Assembly: GCA_943704415.1 (NCBI GenBank)
Contig: CALSCO010001750.1
Coordinates: forward strand, 1-38,085
Source of the DNA: Parvularia atlantis
Taxonomy: Eukaryota > Opisthokonta > Rotosphaerida
DNA: 38,085 bases
Direction: 5' to 3'
This document shows positions 19,616-28,940 of the stretch, in pieces. The stretch's first letter is position 1; every line of letters starts with the position of its first letter. Under the pieces are notes generated by a model. That model saw only the letters and a list, made by a program, of their open reading frames with translations, searched no databases and had not been told where the DNA came from. A program made the translations under genes and the position numbers.

Positions 19616-21233
19616 ATGGCGCGCAACGAGGCAGGCGCGGGCCAGACGGGCAGCCCGCCGCCGCTGGGCGACGCGCTGCTGCCGCCGGCGTACGATGTCG
19701 AGGCCGCCAAGCATGTGCGTCGCGTGCCCTCCCGCCGCGCGCGCAGGCCTGCGTGAAGCTGACGGTAGGCGCGCACGTGGCACACCAGCGCTTCGACGCG
19801 CCGCCCGCGGCACCCGTCCCGCCGCCCGGCCCGGCCGCAGACAAGCGCTACTCGACGACGACGATTGCGCTCGTCGTGGCGTTCTACTGGGTCGTGTCGA
19901 TCTCGATCGTCTTCCTCAACAAGCTCATCTTCAGGTGGCGCCGCGTGCCGCACGTTCACCGCCCGCGCTCACGACACGCCGCACGCGCCACGCCCCACGC
20001 AGCGGGTCCGAGTACAAGTTCCCGTACCCGATCTTCGTCACGTGGTACCAGCTCGTCGTTGCGCTCGTGATGCTCGTCGTCTGCGGCGAGCTCGGCAAGC
20101 GGTGCGGCGGCAGCCGCGGCGTCCCGTCGCCGTCCTTGCTGAGCGCGCGCTGGGACGGGGGGCTAGGAGCGCGCTCTTCGCTGCCATCGCGCCGTACGAG
20201 TTCAAGCTCGACACGGCCGCCAAGATCCTCCCGCTCACGCTCATCTATGTCGGCATGCTCGCCAGCAACAACCTGTGCCTGCAGTACGTCGAGGTCACCT
20301 TCTACCAGGTGCGCGGCCGCGGACACAGGCGGCCGCGGCGGCCCTCGTCCCTCTCACACGCGTGCGCTAGGTCGCGCGCTCGCTCAGCATCATCTTCAAC
20401 ATCGTCTTCACCTACACCATCCTCGGCAAGTCGACGTCGGCCAACGCCATCGTGGCGTGCCTGATCATCTTCGCGGGCTTCATCATCGGCTCGTATGGTG
20501 CGTGCGGCGGCGCTGCGGGACGCGCCGCCGACGCGCGACGCCTGCTTGGCGTGCGCGCCGCTAGGCGAGGTCAACTTTTCGTGGCTGGGCATCGTCTTTG
20601 GCGTGACGTCGAGCGTGTTTGTGGCGCTGTACGGCATCTACGTCAAGAAGACGCTCGCCATCGTCGACAACAACGAGTGGTGCGTGGCGGCGAGGTACCG
20701 TCACGCGCGCGCGCGCACACTCACACTCGGCCGTAGGGTACTGTTGCACTACAACACAACGCTCGCGTGCATCCTGCTTGTGCCGATGGTGTACCTGTTT
20801 GGCGAGGTGCGGTCCACTGAGAGGTGCAGCACGTGCAGCGGGCGACTGAGCGCGTTGCGCGCCAGAACAAGCTGTTTTCGGACCCGGACGTGCTGCGCTT
20901 CCTCGACGACAGCTGGTTTTGGACGGTCATGACGATCACGGCCGCGGCGGGCTTCCTGATCAACATTGCCATTTTCCTGCAGATCAAGGTCACGACGGCG
21001 CTGACCAACACGATCTCGGGCACGGCCAAGGCGTGTGTGCAGACGCTGCTGGGCTGGATGATCTTCCAGAACGTGATCACGTCGCTGGTGCGCGGAGCGC
21101 GCGTGTGCGCTCTGGACCGCGCAGTGCGGCTGAGCATGCTCGCGCGCAGAACGGCTTTGGCATCGTATTGTCGCTCGTGGGCTCGGGCCTGTACTCGTGG
21201 GTGCGCTACCGCGAGATGGCTTCGGGCAAGTGA
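19616..21233 (+). CDS. GDP-fucose-transporter-like nucleotide-sugar transporter (SLC35C family)
   Basis: Nine exons (19616-19714, 19789-19934, 20003-20101, 20167-20308, 20371-20497, 20565-20679, 20737-20806, 20866-21087, 21150-21233) join to 367 residues with about ten membrane segments. The order matches SLC35C1: ALVVAFYWVVSISIVFLNK, PIFVTWYQ, NNLCLQYVEVTFYQVARSL, SWLGIVFGVTSSVFVALY, YNTTLACILLVPM, QIKVTTALTNTISGTAKA and a final SWVRYREM. The FLNK, AFYN/TFYQ and SGTAKA signatures are those of Golgi antiporters that exchange a nucleotide sugar for the nucleoside monophosphate. GDP-fucose is the closest known substrate, but a related sugar nucleotide cannot be excluded. A 33-residue Pro-rich cytoplasmic N terminus precedes the first helix. 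Several acceptors here are CTAG rather than GCAG. The gene converges on the MOSPD-like gene. Confidence 0.88.
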
Positions 21234-21372
21234 CCGCCGGTAGTGTTGGGCCCGACGTAACGTTCTCTTGGCATGTGCGTGTGCTCTCATTTGCATGGAG
21301 ACTATACACGCGCGGCTCGAGCTGGCAGAACGCGGGCACAAGCACAGAATGGGACACACTGGCACGGCGCGC

Positions 21373-22358
21373 TCACAGGTCGCCTAGCAGCGACATGGTG
21401 ATCATGCCGAGTATGAACGCGCCGACGAGCTGCTGCCAGGTCGAGAGCGTGACGTAGCCCGCGAGCAGCTGCACGACGGCCTCGGGCAGCCACGTCGACG
21501 TTGGGATGACCAGCGACAGCCCCAGGAGCAGCGCCAGCGTCACAAACAACATCACGCGCACTTGCAGGCCGCCCGTGCCGCCCGTCGCCGCGCGTGTCCC
21601 GCCGTCGCGTGGGCGATGCGCGACGCTGCTGGTGGCTGACTCGGCGTCGACGAGCGCGCCGGTGCTGTTGCTGCGCTCGCGCTGCGGGGCACGGCTGGCG
21701 GACGTGAGTGTGGTGCGAACAGCAGCACGACGCGGCACGCACGAGCGCGGGCTGCTTTGCATCCGACGCGGCGAGCCCGGCCGTAGCGCTGGCGGCGCTG
21801 CCGAGGACGACGGCGGCCGTGACGGTCTTCTCGTTCAGCACGTTGTCGTCGTCATCGAGGATCTGGAGGAGGAAGCGGTCCTTGCGCGCGGTGCCGAGCT
21901 GCTTGATGCGCACGACGCTGTGCACGCGCACACGACCGGCGGTGAGCCGTCGCGCCGTCTGGTGCCACAGACACGCGCGCGCGCACATGTCGGTGGCGGT
22001 CTGCGGCCGGAGCACGCCGCCGGCCGGCCGCACGTCGTACACGCCGTCGTTAGCGGTCGTGTACAGCTTGAAGCGCATCGGCCAGTCGTACGGGTTGTAG
22101 AGCGTCAGCGTCTGCTTGCGGCTCGTCTGCGGCGTGCCGCGCGTGAGGCCCGAGCCGGTGCAGCAGCACAGACCGCAGAGCGCGCACCACGTCGTCGCGG
22201 TAGAACGTCAGCCGGGTCGGGTACACGAGCACGGGCGTGTTGGCCTGCGCCGTGCGCTGGTGCTGCTGCATCGGCTGGTGGTGCGGCGGTGGCGCGGGCG
22301 GCGGCGCCTGGGCCGCGCTGCCCGCCGACGCGAGCGATGCTGACGATGCGCGGCGCAT
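21373..22358 (-). CDS. MSP-domain membrane protein (MOSPD/VAP-like)
   Basis: Four exons (22170-22358, 21987-22126, 21743-21917, 21373-21681) give 270 residues. A Pro/Gln-rich N terminus leads into an MSP (major sperm protein) fold: VLVYPTRLTFYRDD, then TSRKQTLTLYNPYDWPMRFK, a VYDVRPAGGVLRPQ loop and VVRIKQL. After a Ser/Thr-rich linker come two hydrophobic C-terminal helices (VMLFVTLALLLGLSLVI and the LVGAFILGMITMSLLG end). One MSP domain followed by two close membrane segments is the layout of MOSPD1/3, which sit in the ER membrane and bind FFAT-like motifs at contact sites; classical VAPs have a coiled coil and a single tail anchor. The role in this organism is inferred. The start is the first ATG; the acceptor of intron 3 is the second of two nearby AGs, chosen by frame. 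Confidence 0.8.
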
Positions 22359-22426
22359 CAACGCTAATTACCGCTGAGGAGTAGGTACCTATCTGTACAA
22401 TTGTGTCGCGCAGCAGTTACGCTGCG

Positions 22427-22713
22427 ATGCTCAACGCGACGTTCAAGACCTTGACGTCGACGCTCGCCGCGGTAGAGAGCGACATCGCGCGCTCGCTGTC
22501 GCCGGCCAAGCCCGACGCCCGGCCCGATGCGGAGCCGGCCGAGGCACCGTTGCAGCCGCAGTCGACGCAGCCGCAGCGACCCGCGCCACGCCGCGCGCTC
22601 GCCGACGACTTTGAGCGTGTGGCCACCGATGCGCACGATGGCGGCGACGATGCCGAGCTGCGCAGGGCCCACGCCGAGCTGCAGGCCGCATACGATGCCC
22701 TTCGGCAGCAACA

Positions 22714-22760
<47 letters not shown>

Positions 22761-25700
22761 CGGGCGGCGATCCCGAGCTCGCTGCGCTGCGGCAACAGCA
22801 CGAGGCGCTGAGGCGTGAGTCGGCCAAGCGCATCGCCGAGCTGAACGAGGCCTGCAAGCAGCTCGAGCGCAAGTTCGACACGCTGCGCGTCAAGGCTAAG
22901 GACAAGATCGCCGACCTGCAGCGCCAGCTGGACGCCGCGCGCGTAGCTGCCGGTGGCGACGCGACTGAGAGCGCCGACACAAGCATGTCTAGTTCGCCGT
23001 CGCGCCCTGCCTCCACAGCCCCGGGCGAGCGCGAGGATGCCCTCGCGGCGCTGGCAGCCGGTGTGTGCTGCGCTCCTGGTCTGGGGGGTGGCGCGCGCAC
23101 TTACGGCACGGCTGCAGCCCTTGAGGCGCAGCTGCGCAACCGTGATGCGGAGCTGGCCGCGCTGCGCGATGAGACGGCCGCACGCAGCGTACAAGGTCTG
23201 TGCACGGCGTACGCGGATGATCGGCCGCTGATGATTTGAGTCGTGCAGCCGTGCGCGAGGCGCTGCAGGCAGCCGACTTGGCGTTCGAGCGGCGCCTGGC
23301 GGAAACGACCGAGCGGCTTGAGGCGGCACACAGCGCGGCGCAGCAGGCAATCCGCGACCGCGTGGCGCAGCTGGAGGAGCAGGCCCTCACCGTTGCTGAG
23401 GTGTGCAACGCAGCGGGCTGCGTCGTTGCGCGCTGCTCACTGTCGGCGCAGCGCGCGGCAGCGTTGGCGCAGGCTCAGGCACGCGATCGAGACGCGCAGC
23501 ACGAGGCAGCACGGCAGGCGCAGCACGAGGCGCACGAGGCGGCACTGCGCGAGTTGCAGACGCAGCACGAGGCAGCGCTGGAGCAGCAGCACGCCAAGGC
23601 GGCGGCCAGCGAGGTGCGCGAATGCAACGCGCGCACGACTGTTTATCCTGACCACGAGCGCTGCGCAGGAGGCCTGGCGGACGCAGCTTGACGAGGCGAA
23701 CGGCAAGATCCGTGCGCTGGAGAAAGGTGTGCAGGTGCATGCCGACCATTTTCCCTGCGCGCTCATGCCGCGCCTGTGCCAGCGGTCGAGGCAGCGGGAG
23801 CGGCGAACGGCGTGCCGTCCATCACCGAGGTCGAGCTGCGCACGGAGCTGGCCGAGGCGCGCAAGAAGATCCAGGCACTCGAAGACGCCACCTTTTCGAC
23901 GGACGAGCAGGCGCGCAGTGTTGCCACTGCTGTCGTATGCTGACACACGCGCACGCCAGATCCGCGAACTCAGGATACAAGTCAGCCAGCGGCAGCTCGA
24001 GATCACGCGACTGAGCGATCTGCTCAAGCAGCAGGGGCTGGATAAGGAGCAGACGCTGATCAAGAGCGAGGAGAAGATCAAGAAACTCAAAGGCGCGCGC
24101 ATGGGTGCAACGCGGGCGCGCCGTGGCTGACGGCCGTCGAAGACCTGCTCAGCGGCGCAAACAAGCTCCTGGCCGAGAAGAAGGAGCAGATCAAGACGCT
24201 AACGGAGCAGCTGGATGAGGCGCGCGGCAGCGTCGGGTCGATCGCGGACGAGCGCAACCGGCACATGCAGGCGCTGAACGAGAGCAAGGGTGCGCCTGGC
24301 GCTCTTGCTTGGCACGCGTCGTCTCACAAGAGCGCACAGAGCAAATCGAGCAGCTCAAGGAGGAGCTGATGCACACGGTGGCGTCGTCGTCTGCGCAGCT
24401 GGCCGAGCTAGTGCGCTGCTCTAGTCTGCACTCACCGCCCGCTAACATTTCGGCCTGCACATGCACAGGAGAAGCGCGCCAAGACGGCCGAGGGCGAGTT
24501 GCGCGACGTCCGGACCGAGTACGAGCAGCACAAGCAGCGCGCCAAGAAGATCCTGTCGGACGTGCGTTCCGCGCGCGTTGCGAGCGTGTGCGGCATGCTG
24601 ACGCTGCGCCGAGCAGCGCAACATCGAGACGCTCCAGGCGCGCATCACGGCGCAGGACCAGCTGATCGCTGATCTGCGGCGCGCGCAAGAGTGTGCTAGT
24701 GCCTGTTCGACTCGTGGAGGCGCACGCTCACGCATCGCCGCGCCAGGACCGGCCAGGCGCAGGTGGCTGCGGTTCAGGCAGCGCTCGACCAGGCCCGCAA
24801 TGACCTCGAGGAGGCCAACGTGCGCCGCCGCGACGCCGAGAACCAGCTGGCACCGCTGCGCGAGCGCGCCGAGCAGGTCATCCGCTGGCGCGAGGAGAGC
24901 GCGCGCATGACCGAGCGCGTAGAGACGATGGAGCGGTCGATCCGCGACGGTGTGCGCTCTCGCACGTCTGTCATGAAGACTCATGAGCTGCCGCACAGAG
25001 CGAAAGGAGCTTGTGCGCCGGCAAACGCTCGAGCTCAAGACGCTGCGCGACGAGATGGCGGTAATACAGCACGACCTCGAGACGCAGCTGCGGCGCAAGG
25101 ACCAGGAGCTCGAGGCTGCGCAGCTGCGCGCTGTGGTGCGCGGACGGCGTGCCTGCGCGTGCATGCTGACGCGCCCGCGCAGAGCCTGACGTCGCAGCTG
25201 TCGAGCCTACGTGAGGAGCTGCAGCACGCCCATGCGCAGGTCGCGTCGTCGCACACGCCGCCGCCCGGGACGCTCTCGCCCGCGCCCGCGGCCGCGCCTG
25301 CCGAGAGTGCGCCCGGCGTCAGCGTGCCCTGTGCGGGCAACCCGGGCGAAATCGCAGCGAGCGTGCTGAATCGCCTCCGCCGCGCCAGTGTCGCTCACCG
25401 ATCTGCTCGCGGGCGGGGCAGGAGCGAGCGCGGGCGGCAGCAGCACCGCCGAAACCGTTCGCGCGCTGCAAGTGCGTCCGGCACCCGCACGCACGTCGTG
25501 CCCTCACCCGCACGCGCCCGTAGGCCAAGATCCAGCACATGGCCGAGCTGCTGGCTGACTCCGAGTTCAACATCGAGCGTCTGTCGCAGCAGGAGCGCGT
25601 GCTCAAGGAGGAGATCCGCCGGCTCGACGGCCTGCACGGGATGCAGGACATGAACGTCGCGTACGTGCGACGCGTCCACGCGAATCGGGCTGATGCCTTG

Positions 25701-25966
25701 CCGGCCACCTACACGCGCGCGCGCAGCTACGTCAAGAACGTGCTCTACAAGTTCTTCGAGACGGACGACCGCCAGGTGCGCGCGCTGTCGGCCCGCTGCT
25801 TACGGCCCTGAGCGCGTTACCGCAGGCGCTCGTGCCCGTCGTCGCCACGATGCTGCACCTCTCGGCCGACGAGGTCCGGCGCCTGCGCGAGGCCGTTCGC
25901 GCGCAGCAGAGCCTCGCCAAGACCGTCGGCAGCGCCATCGGCGGGTGGCAGGGCTTTCTGCAGTGA
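22427..25966 (+). CDS. GRIP-domain golgin (long coiled coil)
   Basis: About fourteen or more small exons encode a long coiled-coil protein ending in a GRIP domain. The N terminus [18 protein letters not shown] is followed by an 18-Gln run, then heptad-rich segments through nearly the whole length (for example [60 protein letters not shown]). The end reads [15 protein letters not shown], then [18 protein letters not shown], which is the GRIP core with its conserved Tyr; a GTACGT donor at about 25668 is needed to restore it. GRIP domains bind ARL1-GTP on the trans-Golgi network, and the coiled coil tethers incoming vesicles. The closest named relatives would be GCC88/Imh1/golgin-97-type proteins; which one cannot be told. 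SDHAF1 starts 61 bp downstream on the same strand. Confidence 0.82.
22706..22759 (+). repeat. CAG/CAA repeat coding for 18 glutamines
   Basis: In-frame trinucleotide repeat in the first exon of the GRIP golgin gene, mainly CAG with two CAA codons near the start. It extends a coiled-coil region and may vary in length between strains. Confidence 0.95.
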
Positions 25967-26027
25967 CGCTCGTGACTCGAATTGTGACACTTCGGCCCGG
26001 CCGCGGCGGGCCGATCATCTCGATCCG

Positions 26028-26409
26028 ATGAGTGGCGCCGGTCGCGGTCGCCAGGCGCTCGCGGCGGCGGTGGCGGCGCTCAAGCGGCAGCAGCTGGGGG
26101 AGCAGCCGCCGGCGGGGCATTCGCGTCTGAGCGGCCTGCAGCGCCAGGTGCTCGCGCTGTACCGGGAGTTCCTGCGCGCGGCGCGGGCCAAGTCGCCCGA
26201 GTTTGAGGCGGCCGTGCGCACCGAGTTCCGCAAGCAGGCGCAGGTCATCCCGCAGGGCGACACGAACGCGATCGAGTGCGTGCGCGCGCACACGCGATGC
26301 ATGGTATTGACGGACACACTGCGCCAGATGGTATGTGCGGCGCGGGCGACGTCAGCTCGCGACGCTGCGCATGAGCCAGGTCAAGACGGTGTCCTACTAC
26401 GTCAAGTGA
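26028..26409 (+). CDS. SDHAF1: Succinate dehydrogenase assembly factor 1 (LYR protein)
   Basis: Two exons (26028-26275 and 26328-26409) give 109 residues. The LYR-family signature is clear: [17 protein letters not shown], then the arginine-rich [10 protein letters not shown] region and, across the intron, [21 protein letters not shown]-like sequence (key residues [10 protein letters not shown]). In other eukaryotes SDHAF1 acts in the mitochondrial matrix, where its LYR motif recruits the iron-sulfur transfer machinery to the SdhB subunit of complex II. The exon junction (phase 2) was chosen because it alone joins the two conserved halves. The start is the only ATG before the conserved block. 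The gene lies 61 bp after the golgin stop and converges on the next gene with 79 bp between stop codons. Confidence 0.9.
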
Positions 26410-26488
26410 GCGCCGGCCCGCGCGCGCGCGCGCGGCATGTACTACGATTGCAACATCTGATGCAAGCGCAAGCGCGCACGACCGTCTC

Positions 26489-27385
26489 TCACATGATGCT
26501 CGCGCCGCTGCCGATGCCGATGCGGTTGCGGCAGTTGGGGCACGAGTGCACGTACGACGCGCAAAAGCCCCAGCCCGAGATGGAGACGGACGTGCGCACG
26601 TTGAGCGAGCAGCGGTTGCACGTGGCCATCGTCTGCGCGCGCGCGCGTGCGCAGTTCCCATTAGCCGTATTTCTTTCACCGCACAAGGCGCAGCAGTGCA
26701 CCGGGTAGCTGTCGAAGCGCAGCGGGCGGATCGGCTGCTGCGGCCGCACCGCGGGGCCGCTCGTCGTCGGCAGGCGCGACACCTGCGACTGGTACAGGTT
26801 GTCGTACGCCCAGAACGACGCGAGGTTCTGGAAGCCGCGGTTCACGTAGTCGTGGATCTGGTCGATCACCTTGGCGACCTCGTTCGGGTGGACCTTGAAG
26901 TACTCGTTACGCTGGAACAGGCGCTGCATCGTGTACTGCACCGTGGTCGCCTGCCGTGCCAGTGGTCGCCGCCGTGCCGCGTTAGTGTGGCACGCTAGCG
27001 CGACCGTGATGGACGCACGGGCATCGTCTGGGACGCGACCGCGGGAAAGTCAAGGCCGTCGGCCGTGAACGTCTGGTACGCGTTCGTCTCGGCGTCGATC
27101 TGGCGAGGGAGCCCGTCGCGTCCGCGGCGCGTCGTCCGTGATCGCGCAGCAGCGCGCCGTGGGCTCGTTCCACTCGATGCGGTTCTCGAACACGTACAGG
27201 TAGAACGACTCGAACAGGACTTTGCCCTCGCACAGCGCGCACGGGTTGCAACAGACGATGGCCTGCAAGCGCCACCAGATCGCGAAGCGCTCCGAGGCCT
27301 TGTAGCGCGCGATCACGCGCAGGAAGCCCGGGTTCTCAGTGGCGAAGATGCCGCGGTCGAGCTTGGCGATGGAGAGGAGCGACAT
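26489..27385 (-). CDS. Uncharacterised protein with PH-like N-terminal half and C2-C2 zinc-ribbon-like tail
   Basis: Four exons (27158-27385, 27019-27099, 26702-26950, 26489-26632) give 233 residues. I do not recognise the family. The N-terminal half is compact and has a CCNPCALC motif, then a strand-like block ([20 protein letters not shown]) that resembles the edge of a pleckstrin-like domain, quoted here at its limit. The middle has a helix rich in [13 protein letters not shown]. The tail carries [10 protein letters not shown] and [11 protein letters not shown], two CxxC knuckles spaced as in LITAF-type zinc ribbons but without their hydrophobic insert. The first intron (27100-27157) joins in frame only if it starts GC (ACG|GCGCGC), another likely GC-AG intron; an alternative GT donor at TAC|GTGTTC would remove the conserved-looking ENRIEW block. 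No signal peptide or membrane segment is seen. Confidence 0.7.
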
Positions 27386-27684
27386 GGTGGTGGCTGCGCG
27401 GGGCGACGCTTTTCTGCGGAAAGGGCGGGGCGGAAGGGCAAGTTGCTGGTCAGCGGCTAACGCGCCACGTTCTCCCCGCCCGCGCCAGACAGCTACACCG
27501 CCGACGCGCCGCCCGCCCCCGATAGACCCGGCACAGCGCGGCGCAGCGCCCTCTTGCCGGCGCGCACAGCAGCGGCGGGCGCAGCAGCAACAGAACGAGA
27601 AAAAGACAACTACAACTACATGTACATATCCTTAGACTTTTTCTGAAACACGCCGGCGTGCGACGCGACGCTGGACCTCACAGT
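27386..27684. other. Intergenic region between two minus-strand genes
   Basis: This 299-bp gap holds the promoter of the PH-like gene and, near 27600-27650, a locally AT-rich stretch (ACATGTACATATCC on the plus strand) that is probably the 3' end and polyadenylation region of the secreted-protein gene. No gene is seen. Confidence 0.5.
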
Positions 27685-28858
27685 TCACAGCGACGTCGTA
27701 AGCTCGGAGAAGCCGCCCCCACCGAGGCCCGCAAACAAAACCGACGCGTAGTAGCTGAAGACACTCTGCGCGAACGGCCACCACGCCTGGATCTGCGAGT
27801 TGGCGTAGCCTGCGGGCGCGTCAGCCGCCCACGCTGCGTGCAGAAGGTAGCACGGCGCACCGCCGCTGGTCATCTGGCGCCCGCGGCTGTCGACGCCGGC
27901 CCAGGTCAGATAGATCTGCAAGGCCGGCACGCGCGTGAGCGATGCGGCGTGCAGTGTGCGGCGTGTGGCGCACCTTGATGTTGCACGTCTCGCCGCAAGC
28001 AGAAGGTGAGGTCGGCTTAATGCCGCACGTGTTGTCGATGCACTGCTCCTCGGGGCAGTCGGCACAGCCGCGCCCTTCATCCCACGTCAGCCCCGACACT
28101 CGTCCTGCGCAGCCGTACGGATGAGCACGAGCGGGCGAGCGGGCAGAGCTCGGCGAGCCGCAACCGTTGTCGAGTGTGATGTATACGCTGCGCGAGCCGA
28201 CGTAGTACGGGTCGCGGAACCAGTTGCGCCCCGGGACGAGCGGCAAGAGCGCGTTGGTGGTGCCGATGGCGAGCGTCGCCTCGACGCCGTCGCGCACGAG
28301 GCTGCCGGCTGTTCGCGCGTGCCGATCAGCACGTGGCGCGCCGTGCCCCGCGCCGCGTCACGCACAGCGCGGGATCTCGAGCACGACGAGCTGGTCCACG
28401 AGCGGGAAGAACTCGGCGGCGCGGGTGAAGTTGGTGCAGACGGTCTCGACCGTGGCGGTGTTGTTGGCGTCGACCACGGTCTGGTTGACGCACGTCTGCG
28501 TGCCGTTGTACCCGACCAGGAGCATCACCAGCGCCTGCTCGCCGCGCGCGAAGCTGGTCTTGCGCACGAGCGTGCTGGCGAGGCTCGAGCACGCCCCGGC
28601 CGCGCCGAAGCCGCAGTAGCCCGCGTCCTTGCTGCCCGCGGCGCTGCCGGGGCCGGCGGGCGTGGACGGCGTGGGTGTGGGCGTGGCCGTCTCGCTCTCC
28701 TGCGAGCGCGCAGCCGCTAGCGCTTAGCATCACGCAGGCTCGCAGCTGCCCCGCAGAGCGCGCCGCGGCTCACGTACCTGGGCCCGCGCCGCGCTCGCGC
28801 CGAGCAGGATTAGCGCCGCGAGGGCGACCAGGACGAGGACGCGGAGCGCCGGCTGCAT
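27685..28858 (-). CDS. Secreted, N-glycosylated cysteine-containing protein of unknown function
   Basis: Four or five exons. The first (28778-28858) is a textbook signal peptide, MQPALRVLVLVALAALILLG then ASAARAQ. The mature part begins with a Ser/Thr/Pro linker (TATPTPTPSTPAG), then a Cys-containing domain with several N-x-T/S sites (NGT, NQT, NNT, NFT), a middle region (VEATLAIGTTNALLPLV, GRNWFRDPYYVGSRSVYITL) and a Cys cluster (GCADCPEEQCIDNTCGI, CGETCNIK). The end reads IYLTWAGVDSRGRQMTSGG, then YANSQIQAWWPF and a hydrophobic YYASVLFAGLG. A 51-nt in-frame stretch between these last two parts has a GTGCGC donor and a CTGAC/CCCGCAG end and is probably an intron. I do not recognise the family. 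It is probably a cell-surface or cell-wall protein. It shares an 82-bp promoter with AKR1. Confidence 0.7.
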
Positions 28859-28940
28859 TCGCGCCTTCGAGAAGCGTCTGGAAGTTTCGAAGCGCCGCGC
28901 GTGTCGCACGCAGTTCGCCTGTGCCGGGGCCAGTTGCACG
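28859..28940. promoter_or_regulatory. Bidirectional promoter between the secreted-protein gene and AKR1
   Basis: Only 82 bp separate two divergent start codons. No TATA box or known motif is evident; a regulatory role is inferred from position. Confidence 0.35.

Noticed and set aside
21233-21372. Extra gene between the transporter and the MOSPD-like gene
   Set aside because: The gap of about 140 bp has no supported open frame and is taken up by two convergent 3' ends.
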